DNA of 64,000 nucleotides from Jannaschia marina (GTDB lineage: Bacteria > Pseudomonadota > Alphaproteobacteria > Rhodobacterales > Rhodobacteraceae): assembly GCF_013404595.1 (NCBI RefSeq), contig NZ_JABVAX010000003.1:248001-312000 (forward strand), read 5' to 3'. Within the stretch, counting starts at the first letter, position 1. Every line of letters starts with the position of its first letter. Shown here piece by piece: positions 8,921 through 17,640 of this stretch. The notes under the pieces are model-generated. The model ran no database searches. It saw only the letters and a program-made list of their open reading frames with translations, and was not told where the DNA came from. The position numbers were made by a program, and so were the translations under genes.

Positions 8921-9022
8921 AAGGCTTTTCGGGGAAAAGCCTTCCCGACGTCTTCGTTGAAGACGTCCCCGCCGTGGCGATCCTTCACCGAAGGATCGCG
9001 GACGGGCTTTTCACAAAAGCCC
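8921..9022. repeat. Four tandem triloop hairpins (intergenic stem-loop array)
   Basis: Four perfect stem-loops follow each other: 8921-8943 (10-bp stem AAGGCTTTTC, loop GGG), 8947-8967 (9-bp stem GACGTCTTC, loop GTT), 8977-8999 (10-bp stem GCGATCCTTC, loop ACC) and 9004-9022 (8-bp stem GGGCTTTT, loop CAC). All four loops have three bases, while the stems differ in sequence. The array fills the gap between the permease stop and the YmdB-like start. It probably ends the ABC operon transcript, acts as an RNA stability element, or both. Confidence 0.8.
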
Positions 9023-9057
9023 TTCCAACCCGTCGGGCAGGGGCGTAACTGCGAAGG

Positions 9058-9873
9058 ATGCGGATCCTCTTTCTCGGCGACGTTATGGGACGGGCGGGGC
9101 GGACGGCGGTGGCCGACCGGCTTCCGTCGCTGCGCGCCGACTGGAAACTCGACGCCGTCGTCGTGAACGGCGAGAACGCCTCGTCGGGCCGTGGTCTCAA
9201 CGGCAATCAGGCGCGCGCGCTCCTGGAAGCGGGGGCCGACGTCGTCACGCTCGGCGACCACGCCTTCGACCAGCGCGACATGATGCAGGTGATCGAGCAG
9301 GAACCGCGCATCCTGCGCCCGATCAACTATGCGAAGTCCGCGCCGGGCCGCGGCTGGCGCATCTACGAGATCGCGGGCCGCCGGCTCCTCGTGGCGCAGG
9401 TGCTGGGTCAGGTCTTCATGTCGCGCACCTACGACGACCCGTTCTCCGCCATCGACCAGGTGCTCGCCGCGCATCCGCTCGGGCGGGCGGTCGATGCCTG
9501 TCTGATCGACATCCACTGCGAGGCCACGTCGGAGAAGATGGCGATGGGCCACTTCTGCGATGGACGGGCGAGCGTCGTCGTGGGCACGCATACCCATGTG
9601 CCGACGGCCGATGCATGCCTGCTTCCGAAGGGCACGGCGTTCCAGTCGGATGCCGGCATGTGCGGCGACTACGACAGTGTCATCGGCATGGAGAAGACCG
9701 AGCCGATGCGCCGCTTCATCACCGGCATGACCCGGGACCGCTTCGAGCCGGCGGGCGGCGAGGCGACGCTCTGCGGCCTCTTCGTCGAGACCGACGACAC
9801 GACGGGCCGCGCCATCCGCGTGGCGCAGGTTCGCCAGGGCGGGCGGCTCGCGCAGGCCGGTCCCGAAGCGTGA
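9058..9873 (+). CDS. YmdB-family metallophosphoesterase (TIGR00282 type)
   Basis: The 271-residue protein starts MRILFLGDVMGRAGR and carries the family metal ligands: GDVMGRAG near residue 7, NGENASSGRGL near 39, TLGDHAFDQ near 67 and VGTHTHVPTAD near 180-190. The full length is normal. Characterised members hydrolyse 2',3'-cyclic nucleotides and influence RNA turnover and biofilm-related expression in Bacillus subtilis; the role in this lineage is not known. The start lies 35 bases after the hairpin array, and the transporter gene begins 7 bases after its stop, so the two are probably co-transcribed. Confidence 0.87.
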   Translation: MRILFLGDVMGRAGRTAVADRLPSLRADWKLDAVVVNGENASSGRGLNGNQARALLEAGADVVTLGDHAFDQRDMMQVIEQEPRILRPINYAKSAPGRGWRIYEIAGRRLLVAQVLGQVFMSRTYDDPFSAIDQVLAAHPLGRAVDACLIDIHCEATSEKMAMGHFCDGRASVVVGTHTHVPTADACLLPKGTAFQSDAGMCGDYDSVIGMEKTEPMRRFITGMTRDRFEPAGGEATLCGLFVETDDTTGRAIRVAQVRQGGRLAQAGPEA

Positions 9874-9880
9874 GCGACGG

Positions 9881-11662
9881 ATGAGCTGGCTCGACCTGCC
9901 GGACGGGAGCGAGGCCTGGGTGACGCTCGGCGTGCTCGCCGTCATGCTCCTCCTCTTCATCCGCGAAACCTATCCCACCGAGGTCGTCGCCATGGCCGGC
10001 GCGGCCTTTCTGCTGGCCGTCGGCATCCTGCCCTATGACGCGGCGGTCGATGTGCTCTCGAACCCGGCTCCCTGGACGATCGCGGCGATGTTCCTCCTGA
10101 TGGGGGCCCTCGTGCGCACGGGCGCGCTCGACTGGTTCACGCGCTTCGCCGAGGGACAGGTGGGCACGCGCCCGCGCCTTGCCATCGCCACGCTGCTGCT
10201 CTTCGTCCTCGTCGCCTCGGCTTTCGTGGCCAATACGCCGGTCGTTGTGGTGATGATCCCGGTCTTCGTGCAGCTTGCCGGTGCCATGGGCCTCGCGCCG
10301 TCGAAGCTCCTGATCCCGCTCAGCTACGCCTCGATCCTCGGCGGGACGATCACGCTCATCGGGACCTCGACAAACCTCCTCGTCGACGGGGTCGCGCGGG
10401 CGCAGGGGCTCGACCCGTTCTCGATCTTCGAGGTCTCGCCGCTGGCGATCCCGGTGGCCGTGGCGGGCATGGCCTATCTCTACTTCGTCGGGCGCCATCT
10501 CCTGCCCGAGCGCACCTCGATGGCCGCGATGCTGGGCGGGTCGCGCAAGGCGGCCAAGTTCTTCGCCGAGGCCGTGATTCCGCCCGAGTCGAACCTCATC
10601 GGGCGCGAGGCGCTGGACGTGCAGCTCTTCAAGCGCGACGGCGTGCGGCTGATCGACGTGGTGCGCGGCGACGCCTCGCTGCGGCGTGACCTCAAGAGCG
10701 TCGTGCTGGCGGTGGGCGACCGCGTCATCCTGCGCACGGAGATCGCGGAACTTCTGACCCTGCAGCGCAATCCCGACCTGAAGCGCCTCGACCAGGTCGG
10801 CGCCGTCGAGTCCACCACGGTCGAGGTGCTCATCACGCCCGATGCGAAGATGGTCGGCCGCCGTCTCGGCAACCTGCGCCTGCGCCGTCGCTACGGCGTC
10901 TATGCGCTGGCGCTGCACCGGCGGGACCGCAACATGTCGGGTCAGCTCGACGACGTGGTCGTGCGCGTCGGCGACACGCTTCTGCTCGAGGGGGCGGCCG
11001 AGGACATCACCCGCCTCTCGCAGGATCTGAACCTCGTCGAGGTCAACCAGCCGCGGGAGCAGGCCTATCGGCGCGAACGCAGCTGGATCCCGATCCTGGC
11101 CGTGGCGGGCATCGTCGCGCTCTCGGCGCTCGACCTCGCGCCGATCTTCGCGCTTGCCGTGATGGGGGCCGTGATCGTGCTGCTGACCCGGAGCGTCGAC
11201 GCCGACGAGGCGTTCGGCTTCGTCGACGGGCGGCTGCTGGCGATGATCTTCGCGATGCTGGCCGTCGGTGCGGCGCTTCAGGCCTCGGGCGCGGTCGAGC
11301 TCATCGTCGGCGCGGCGGCCCCCTGGCTCTCGGGTCTGTCGCCCTTCGCCCTCATCCTCTCGATTATGGTCCTGACCATGGTGCTGACCGAAACCGTCAG
11401 CAACAACGCCGTCGCCGTGGTCATCACCCCGGTCGCGATCGCGCTGGCGGTGTCGCTCGGGCACGATCCGCGGCCCTTTGTGGTGGCGGTCATGGTGGCG
11501 GCAAGCTGTGCTTTTTCGACACCCATCGGCTATCAGACGAACATGCTGGTCTATGGTCCGGGCGGATATCGGTTTACCGACTTCGCACGGGTGGGAATCG
11601 GGCTCAACGTTCTGGTTGCCATTCTGTCCTCGGCGCTGATCCCGGTGATCTGGCCGTTGTGA
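9881..11662 (+). CDS. SLC13-family permease with two RCK_C (TrkA-C) domains
   Basis: The 593-residue inner-membrane protein has about 11 hydrophobic helices split by a cytosolic insert. Residues about 225-290 and 315-380 of the insert are two TrkA-C-like domains (VVLAVGDRVILRT and VVVRVGDTLLLEG). The helices contain the family re-entrant signatures GTSTNLLVDG near 165 and, in the second half, TETVSNNAVAVVITP near 505. Proteins of this layout are sodium/anion symporters for sulfate, dicarboxylates or related anions, with the RCK-like domains probably regulatory. The substrate cannot be decided from sequence. It follows the YmdB-like gene by 7 bases. Confidence 0.88.
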   Translation: MSWLDLPDGSEAWVTLGVLAVMLLLFIRETYPTEVVAMAGAAFLLAVGILPYDAAVDVLSNPAPWTIAAMFLLMGALVRTGALDWFTRFAEGQVGTRPRLAIATLLLFVLVASAFVANTPVVVVMIPVFVQLAGAMGLAPSKLLIPLSYASILGGTITLIGTSTNLLVDGVARAQGLDPFSIFEVSPLAIPVAVAGMAYLYFVGRHLLPERTSMAAMLGGSRKAAKFFAEAVIPPESNLIGREALDVQLFKRDGVRLIDVVRGDASLRRDLKSVVLAVGDRVILRTEIAELLTLQRNPDLKRLDQVGAVESTTVEVLITPDAKMVGRRLGNLRLRRRYGVYALALHRRDRNMSGQLDDVVVRVGDTLLLEGAAEDITRLSQDLNLVEVNQPREQAYRRERSWIPILAVAGIVALSALDLAPIFALAVMGAVIVLLTRSVDADEAFGFVDGRLLAMIFAMLAVGAALQASGAVELIVGAAAPWLSGLSPFALILSIMVLTMVLTETVSNNAVAVVITPVAIALAVSLGHDPRPFVVAVMVAASCAFSTPIGYQTNMLVYGPGGYRFTDFARVGIGLNVLVAILSSALIPVIWPL

Positions 11663-11694
11663 ACCCCGGATCGGACGTCAAACAGGAGGGTCCC

Positions 11695-12117
11695 ATGCGC
11701 GCCGTCTTTCTTCTTCTGCCCCTCGCTATCGCCGCGTGCCAGCCGATCGTGCCCGGAGCGGGCGGAAGCGGGCAGGGCGCGCCGGTGCCCGCCGGAGAGG
11801 TTCGCGTGGCGGCCGTGTCGGCGAGCCCGAGCCGCGTGACGATCCGTATGTCGGACGGCGCGCGCTGTGTCGTGGAGCGGCCCGAAGGGACGCCGGGCAA
11901 CTGGTCGGGCGTAACCTCGGGCGAGGACTGCGGCTACCAGCTGCCCTTCACCGTCGCTTTCAAACAGGGTGCGGTGCCGCAGCGCTTCACGATCGAGGCC
12001 GCGCCGGCCGGCGTCGGGCCGCGGGCCGAGGTCTTCGTGACGGACGTGGACGGCGTCCGCCGCCTCTTCGCCGCGCCGCTCGGGCCGAACGTGCGCTTCG
12101 AGCAGCAGCAGAGCTGA
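11695..12117 (+). CDS. Small putative lipoprotein, 140 aa
   Basis: The start at 11695 follows an excellent AGGAGGG ribosome-binding sequence. The first residues (MRAVFLLLPLAIAAC) form a lipoprotein signal with lipobox AIAAC, so Cys15 should be acylated. The mature part has two further cysteines (ARCVVERP and GEDCGYQLP), which may be disulfide-bonded, and a beta-rich look. It is not recognised as a known family. It begins 32 bases after the SLC13 gene and ends 3 bases before the convergent gene at 12121. Confidence 0.7.
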   Translation: MRAVFLLLPLAIAACQPIVPGAGGSGQGAPVPAGEVRVAAVSASPSRVTIRMSDGARCVVERPEGTPGNWSGVTSGEDCGYQLPFTVAFKQGAVPQRFTIEAAPAGVGPRAEVFVTDVDGVRRLFAAPLGPNVRFEQQQS

Positions 12118-12120
12118 TCG

Positions 12121-13101
12121 CTACTCCCCGGCGAGCAGCTGCCGGTCGGGGGCTTTCACGGGGGCCGGCTCCAGATCGCCCGGAGCCTCGCGTCCCGCGC
12201 TCGCCAGCCGCGACAGCGCGTCGTTGAGCCGCCGCCGCGCCGCGGGACCGGCCCCCTTGCGGACCATGTGACCCGCCACCAGCGCCGAGAGCCAGGGCCG
12301 GTCGAGCCGGTCGGTCTTGCGCAGAAGTCCCATGAGCCAGCCCGGGTTCTGCCGTCGCGCGCGCCAGAGTTGCGCGAAGCGTTGCGGCGTGAGATTTCCG
12401 GTCTGGGCCCCGGCCAGAAGCCGCCTCAGGATGCCGATCTCCTCCAGCCGGGCCTGGATGTCGCTGCCGGCGTGGGGCGCGACGAGTCGGGTGACATGGT
12501 CGCCGTCGAAGAGGCTCGCGTGCATCGCGTCGCGGGTCTCGGTCGGGTCGGTCACGAGGTAGACGCGCGCGGCGGCGTCGATCATCCGCGCGGCGTTCCC
12601 GTAACGCGGCCCGAAGGGCAGGGCCCAGGCCGCGCGAAAGCGTCGTTCCCAGGGGGCCACGTCCCGGTCGAGCGTGGCATAGGGCTGCATCAGGAAGACC
12701 GTGGCCCCCGGCGCCGCGACGCTGTGCGCCGCGGCTCCGTAGGCCCCCATTCCGCCGCCGACGAACAGCACGTCGTCGTAGTCGTCGAAGAAGCCATCGT
12801 CCGTCAGCGTGTCGAAGAAGTCGTGCACCGCGTCGTCGCGGAACCAGGTGCGCCCCTCGGCCATGATGTCGAGCGTCGCCCAGCCCCGCTTGCGCGCGAT
12901 CGCCGTCGAGAGCGGCAGGCCGTCGGCGCGGGCGCGCGTGGTGTCGAGCGCCTCGAAGGAGACCACGAGCGTATCGCCGCCGGGCCGGAACAGCGCGAGG
13001 TGATCGTCCCCGAGTTGCCGCAGGTAGCCGACATCGCCCGCCGCCGCCAGAAGGGCATCGCGGTGATCGGCACGGGAGAACGGCGGCGTCTGGGCGGGCA
13101 T
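12121..13101 (-). CDS. Conserved protein of unknown function beside glycosyltransferases, 326 aa
   Basis: The protein has no signal peptide. A central alpha/beta core contains DDVLFVGGGMGAYGAAAHSV near residues 105-125, which resembles an alpha/beta-hydrolase nucleophile turn but lacks the GxSxG serine. A later segment TRLVAPHAGSD holds a conserved-looking histidine. Relatives in Rhodobacteraceae sometimes carry a PAPS-reductase label in databases, as far as I recall, yet no PAPS-reductase motif is visible, so I do not use that name. It is divergent from the two glycosyltransferase genes (154 bases between starts), with a short inverted repeat TGGTA...TACCA near 13118-13132 between them. A role in the same surface-glycan process is inference. 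Confidence 0.6.
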   Translation of the reverse strand: MPAQTPPFSRADHRDALLAAAGDVGYLRQLGDDHLALFRPGGDTLVVSFEALDTTRARADGLPLSTAIARKRGWATLDIMAEGRTWFRDDAVHDFFDTLTDDGFFDDYDDVLFVGGGMGAYGAAAHSVAAPGATVFLMQPYATLDRDVAPWERRFRAAWALPFGPRYGNAARMIDAAARVYLVTDPTETRDAMHASLFDGDHVTRLVAPHAGSDIQARLEEIGILRRLLAGAQTGNLTPQRFAQLWRARRQNPGWLMGLLRKTDRLDRPWLSALVAGHMVRKGAGPAARRRLNDALSRLASAGREAPGDLEPAPVKAPDRQLLAGE

Positions 13102-13255
13102 GGGAGTCCTCGACTCTGGTATCGTTTACCAAGATAGCCCGCCGCGCCTCCGGTTTCAGGCCAAAAATGGACGCGATTGCTTGATATTCCCGCCGCATTG
13201 TTCCCGTATCGGCGATGATGACGCGCCGGCACGGGATTGGCCGTCGAGGAGAAAC

Positions 13256-14308
13256 ATGCCCCCAACGCCCCGCATCACTGTCGTCACCTGCCTGCGCGAC
13301 GAGGGGCCCTTCATCGTCGAATGGGTGGCGCATCTGCGGGCACTCGGCGTGGGTACGATCCTGGCCTATACCAACGACTGCCGCGACGGGACGGAGGCGC
13401 TTCTCAAGGCGCTTGCGCCGGCGGGCGTCGTCCACGTACCCTTGGGCGACATCCGCGCTGCGGGCGGGCGCAGCCCCCAATGGCGCGCGATGCGGGCCGC
13501 CTGGGATGCGCCGGCCTGCGCCGGGGCCGAGTGGCTGCTGCATCTCGACACCGACGAGTTCATCGCCCTTGACGGACCCGCCGACCTGCCGGGGCTGATC
13601 GCCGCCAACTCCGGTGCCGATGCTATCGTGCTGCCCTGGCGGCTCTTCGGCTGTGCCGGACGTCTGACACCGGGGGAGGGCGCGACGCCCGCGCGCTTCG
13701 ACCGGGCCGCCCCGCCGGGCCTCGCCTATCCGGCGCTCGGCTCCTTCTTCAAGACGCTCTTCCGCCGCGCCGGGCCCTTCACCGGCTTCGGCATCCACCG
13801 TCCCCGCCAATCGGCCCCGCCGGTCCTGCACGACGACTGCGGCCGGCCCGCGCCCGAGCTCGCCGCCGCGGCGCAGCGGATCCTTCTGTGGCGTGGCGGG
13901 ACGGTGCCGGAGGGACGCATGGTGCAGCTCAATCACTATTCCACGCGCTCGGTGCATGAGTTCCTCGTCAAGACCGGCCGGGGCCTGCCGAACCACGTGG
14001 GAAAGCCCGTCGGTCTCGAGTACTGGGTCGAGCGCAACTTCAACGAGACGCGCTGCACCATGATCGCCCCCCAGCTTCCCGCATTCGAGACCGAAGCCAC
14101 GCGCCTGCGCGGTCTCCCCGGCGTGGCGACGGCCGAGGCCGGCGCGCGGGGCTGGCACGCCGAGGCCCTGCGCGCCATCCTCGCCACGCGCGAGGGTGCG
14201 CGCCTCTGCGGGCGGCTCGTGCTGGCCTCCGGCAGTCGCGCGCCCGCCCCCGAGCTTGGGCGCGATCTGCTCACCCTCTACGCCCGTGCCGAGGAGGCCG
14301 CGAGATGA
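13256..14308 (+). CDS. Glycosyltransferase family 2 (GT2_4 type), 350 aa
   Basis: The start at 13256 follows GAGGAGAAAC, and the longer open frame upstream is rejected. The N-terminus (RITVVTCLRDEGPFIVEWVAH) and YTNDCRDGT near residue 37 are the nucleotide-sugar fold of the family-2 variant common in roseobacters. HLDTDEFIAL near residue 100 supplies the DxD-like metal-binding acids. A later basic segment LNHYSTRSVHEFLVKTGRG is shared with the downstream paralog. The acceptor and sugar are unknown. The stop overlaps the next start by ATGA, implying coupled translation. Confidence 0.83.
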   Translation: MPPTPRITVVTCLRDEGPFIVEWVAHLRALGVGTILAYTNDCRDGTEALLKALAPAGVVHVPLGDIRAAGGRSPQWRAMRAAWDAPACAGAEWLLHLDTDEFIALDGPADLPGLIAANSGADAIVLPWRLFGCAGRLTPGEGATPARFDRAAPPGLAYPALGSFFKTLFRRAGPFTGFGIHRPRQSAPPVLHDDCGRPAPELAAAAQRILLWRGGTVPEGRMVQLNHYSTRSVHEFLVKTGRGLPNHVGKPVGLEYWVERNFNETRCTMIAPQLPAFETEATRLRGLPGVATAEAGARGWHAEALRAILATREGARLCGRLVLASGSRAPAPELGRDLLTLYARAEEAAR

Positions 14309-16551
14309 TCGAAATCAGAGAGCTCGGATCGGAAATCGTGGATGGCGTGACCGTGCTCGATGCGATCGGCGACGCGACCGGATTGCGGCTCTTCCTCGGG
14401 CGCGGGGTGGATCCGAAGAACATCGCCGCGCGGGACGGCGTCGTCCCGCGCTCCGTCGTCTCGGTCAATCACTCCCTGATGGTCCGCGCGGTCTGGGCCG
14501 GGGGCGCGGACACGCCCCTGCCGCTCGCGGGCACGACGGCGCGCGTCGCGGTGGCGACGCCCGAGCCGGAGCTGCTGGCGGGTCTGAACGTCCTCATGGG
14601 CAGCCGCAACGGCGAGACGCCCGAACTCGTCCACGACTGGTTGCAACATCACGTCGAGACCCAGGGCGCGGAGGCCGCGCTCATCCTCGACCGGACCCGA
14701 CCCGGGGAGGCCCCGCTGGCTCCCGTGCTCGAAGACCTTCTGTCGCGAACGCCCGTGACGGGGCTGAGGCGCGTCATCGTCGTGACCAGCCCCATCCCCC
14801 TCGGGGCGGAGGAGGTCAGCGAGCGTCATCCGTTCCAGGCCCCCGACGCGCCCGGCAAGGACCGCATGAAATTGCCCGCGCCGGATCCCTGGACCGCCCC
14901 GTTCGCGCAGATGATCCTCTGGGAGGCGCTGCGCTGGCGGTTCCTGACGCAGGCGCGGGCCGTCGCCTTCCTCGAGGTCTCGGACCTGCTCGCCCCGACC
15001 CCCGAGGGCCACAGGGCCTTCGATCTCGTCACCTCCGCGGCCTCGGGTGTCGTGCAGCTCGTCGGGCGGCGCATCTACCCGTGGCGCATCCGCAAGGGGC
15101 GCGCGCCGGCCTTCGGCGACCATATCTGCGACCAGTTCGACAATCCCGGCGGCAACCGCCGCTGGGTCGCCGCCCCGGCGCGCGTGCCCGAGGACGCGCC
15201 CTTCCGCCTGGTCCGCGTCGGCAGCGTGACGCCGGAGCCCGGCGACGTCGCCTTCTTCTACCGCGCCATGGCAGCGCGTTGCTCCGAGGACGAGGGCCTG
15301 CCGCTTGCCCCGAAGGCGGGCCTCGTCGTGGACGACGATCTCCTCGCCTTTGCGCGCGACCACTTCGGGGCCGACCCGATCCTGCCGCCGGTCAACGACG
15401 TGCCCGCCCCGACGGGCCTCGCCGCCGCCGTGCCGGGGCGGACGGCCATCGTGACCTGCATGAAGAACGAGGGGCCCTTCGTCCTCGAATGGATCGCCTA
15501 CCACCGCGCGATCGGGGTGGACGATTTCATCGTCTACACGAACGATTGCACCGACGGGACCGACACGCTCCTTGACCTCCTGCAGGCCGAGGGCATCCTC
15601 GCCCACCGCGACAACCCCTTCCGCGGGAGCGGGATGAAGCCCCAGCACGCCGCCCTCGCGGCGGCCGAGGCCGAGCCGATCATGGCGCGCGCCGCTTGGG
15701 CCGTCTGCATGGACGTGGACGAGTTCATCAACATCCACGCGGGGCAGGGGCATCTGCGCGATCTCTACGCCGCCGTGGGGGATGCCAACATGATCTCGAT
15801 GACGTGGCGGCTCTTCGGCAATTCGGACCTGCACGACTTCGTCGACATGCCGACGCCCGCGCGCTTCGACCGGTGCGCGCCCGAACTCATCCGCAAGCCG
15901 CACCAGGCCTGGGGGTTCAAGACGCTCTTCCGCAACAACGGCATCTACCGCAAGATGGGTGTCCACCGGCCGAAGGGCCTGAAGCCCGATCTCTGGGAGC
16001 AGATCTCCTGGGTCAACGGCTCGGGTGCACCAATGCCCAAGGAGATGCTTCGCACCGGCTGGCGGTCCTCGGTCGAGACCTACGGCTACGACCTCGTGAC
16101 GCTCAACCACTACGCGGTGCGCGACGCCGAGAGCTTTCTCGTCAAGCGCGACCGGGGCCGGGTCAACCACGTCGAGCGCGATCAGGGATTGGGCTACTGG
16201 TTCCGGATGAACAACAACGCTGAGCAGGATCGCTCGATCCAGCGGATGCTGCCCGCGCTCGAGGCGGAGCTTGCGGCGCTGAAGGCCCTGCCGGGTGTGG
16301 CGGAACAGCACGAGGCCTGCGTCGCCGCCCATCGCCGCCGCATCGACGAGCTGCGGGGCGGTGACGCCTTCGCCGCCTTCTACGCGGAGATCACGGGGCC
16401 CCGGATGGAACGGCTCAGCCGGATGCATCGGCACTTCGGCTCGAACGTTTTCCTCGCCGGCCCCGACAGCGTGCCCGATGCGGTCTGGCAGGAGGAGCAG
16501 GCCCCGGACTTCTTCTTCACCGTCGGAGACGTGGAGGAGACGACGCACTAG
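14305..16551 (+). CDS. Large two-part protein with C-terminal GT2_4 glycosyltransferase domain, 748 aa
   Basis: Residues about 383-660 repeat the domain of the preceding gene: TAIVTCMKNEGPFVLEWIAY, YTNDCTDGTDTLLD, MDVDEFINIH (metal site) and LNHYAVRDAESFLVKRDRG. The first 380 residues form a separate region of unknown family with no membrane helix or signal; its FGDHICDQFDNPGGNRRW segment is distinctive. A helical tail of about 90 residues follows. The ATGA overlap with the upstream paralog suggests the pair acts in one pathway, perhaps modifying a surface polysaccharide. The enzyme specificity is not readable. Confidence 0.78.
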   Translation: MIEIRELGSEIVDGVTVLDAIGDATGLRLFLGRGVDPKNIAARDGVVPRSVVSVNHSLMVRAVWAGGADTPLPLAGTTARVAVATPEPELLAGLNVLMGSRNGETPELVHDWLQHHVETQGAEAALILDRTRPGEAPLAPVLEDLLSRTPVTGLRRVIVVTSPIPLGAEEVSERHPFQAPDAPGKDRMKLPAPDPWTAPFAQMILWEALRWRFLTQARAVAFLEVSDLLAPTPEGHRAFDLVTSAASGVVQLVGRRIYPWRIRKGRAPAFGDHICDQFDNPGGNRRWVAAPARVPEDAPFRLVRVGSVTPEPGDVAFFYRAMAARCSEDEGLPLAPKAGLVVDDDLLAFARDHFGADPILPPVNDVPAPTGLAAAVPGRTAIVTCMKNEGPFVLEWIAYHRAIGVDDFIVYTNDCTDGTDTLLDLLQAEGILAHRDNPFRGSGMKPQHAALAAAEAEPIMARAAWAVCMDVDEFINIHAGQGHLRDLYAAVGDANMISMTWRLFGNSDLHDFVDMPTPARFDRCAPELIRKPHQAWGFKTLFRNNGIYRKMGVHRPKGLKPDLWEQISWVNGSGAPMPKEMLRTGWRSSVETYGYDLVTLNHYAVRDAESFLVKRDRGRVNHVERDQGLGYWFRMNNNAEQDRSIQRMLPALEAELAALKALPGVAEQHEACVAAHRRRIDELRGGDAFAAFYAEITGPRMERLSRMHRHFGSNVFLAGPDSVPDAVWQEEQAPDFFFTVGDVEETTH

Positions 16552-16574
16552 GCTCACTCGGAGAACGCGCGTCT

Positions 16575-16640
16575 TGGTCGGGCCTGACCCGACCACCTCG
16601 GGCGCAAGGCGGGAGATCCTCGGGTCGAGCCCGAGGATGA
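16575..16640. repeat. Intergenic palindromic repeat element, copy A
   Basis: Two perfect hairpins stand side by side between convergent genes: 16575-16595 (arms TGGTCGGG/CCCGACCA, loop CCTGA) and 16616-16638 (arms ATCCTCGGG/CCCGAGGAT, loop TCGAG). The core GTCGGGCCTGACCCGAC recurs with one change near 38047-38063. Similar two-hairpin repeats are widespread between genes in alphaproteobacteria. Here the pair probably also serves as a bidirectional terminator. Confidence 0.7.
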
Positions 16641-16650
16641 CCGAAGCGAT

Positions 16651-17640
16651 TTATGCCGAACAGATCTCGCGCAGGGCCTGCCAGCGGGTGTCGTCCATCG
16701 CCGGGGGCATTTCGGACGGCGTGGCATCGCCCTCCGGCTGTCCGGTCGCGCGGGCATAGGGGGACCAGGCGATCCGCGACGCGTCGAAGAGCGGGCGCAG
16801 AACCCCGGGGTCGGGAAGGTCGGGTTCGGACAGCAGGAGCCGCTCGACATGGGCGACGACGGCGCGGTCGGGGGTTTCGCCGGTCGTGAGCATCTGCACG
16901 AGGTTCACGAAGGACATCTCGTCGAGGAAGTCGGCCAGCGGCGATGCCGCCCGCGCGGCCGCGACGGCGGCAAGGGCGTGGCCCGCCGCCACATCCGGGT
17001 CGTCCTGTACCACCATGACCGAATCCGAGAGCGCAAGGATCCCGCCCGGCAGGGTGAGCGCCGGTTGCGGCAGGTCGCGCAGTACGACGAGCCGGAGCGG
17101 CGTCGTCGGGAAGAGCCGATCGCGAAACTGCGCCAGCGCCTCGTTGCCGAGCGGGTTGCCGCAGGGCGGACCGGTGAGGGCGGCCACCTCGTCGAGCATC
17201 GCGCGCCCGATCTCGGCCCGCTGCGCCGTCGGCACGACATTCGCCGCATGGGTGCGAAGCGCGCCGGGTAGCCAGAGGATCGCGATGCCGGTCGCGAAGC
17301 CAAGAACGAGCCCCAGGGTCAGCCGCCTGAGCGCGCCGGGCCGCCGGCGGCCCATCTCGACGGCGGCGCGCACCCGTTCGAGCGCGGCGATCATCTCGGG
17401 CTCGGTGATCTCGAGGTGCTCGTCGGAGCCTTCGGCGGGCGCATAGATTGCCGTGGACTCCCCGGGGTTCACCCGCACGAGCGCCGGCAGCGACCAGTGA
17501 GAGAGCGCGGTACCGGTCTTGTCCTCGATCACCAGCTCGGCGTCGCCCACGGTGACGTAGACGTCCCGGCGCTGCTCGTCCTTGCCCGGTCGCCAGAGGC
17601 CCGGTGCTTCCAGTCGGTCCAGCCCGTCGAGTGCCGTCAT
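16651..17640 (-). CDS. Membrane-anchored hypothetical protein, 329 aa
   Basis: The start at 17640 overlaps the stop of the acyl-CoA ligase by ATGA, so the two are coupled. Residues 1-90 look like a small cytosolic domain (YVTVGDAELVIEDKTGTALSHW). One transmembrane helix follows near residues 98-120 (LTLGLVLGFATGIAILWLPG). The remaining 210 residues would face the periplasm and hold one short stretch, LALSDSVMVVQDDPDVAAGHALAAV, that loosely resembles the helix region of M48-type peptidases but lacks the HExxH zinc motif. No function can be assigned. The coupling to the ligase is the only context. Confidence 0.6.
   Translation of the reverse strand: MTALDGLDRLEAPGLWRPGKDEQRRDVYVTVGDAELVIEDKTGTALSHWSLPALVRVNPGESTAIYAPAEGSDEHLEITEPEMIAALERVRAAVEMGRRRPGALRRLTLGLVLGFATGIAILWLPGALRTHAANVVPTAQRAEIGRAMLDEVAALTGPPCGNPLGNEALAQFRDRLFPTTPLRLVVLRDLPQPALTLPGGILALSDSVMVVQDDPDVAAGHALAAVAAARAASPLADFLDEMSFVNLVQMLTTGETPDRAVVAHVERLLLSEPDLPDPGVLRPLFDASRIAWSPYARATGQPEGDATPSEMPPAMDDTRWQALREICSA

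Noticed and set aside
9719..11464. Leftward open frame opposite the SLC13 transporter
   Set aside because: Its composition is strongly biased to D, H, R and E, and it mirrors a clear transporter gene.
12121..13101. Naming the gene PAPS reductase
   Set aside because: No PAPS-binding or catalytic cysteine motif of that family is visible.
14278..16596. Long leftward open frame opposite the second glycosyltransferase gene
   Set aside because: The amino-acid pattern is histidine-, arginine- and glycine-rich, as expected of an antisense frame in a GC-rich genome.
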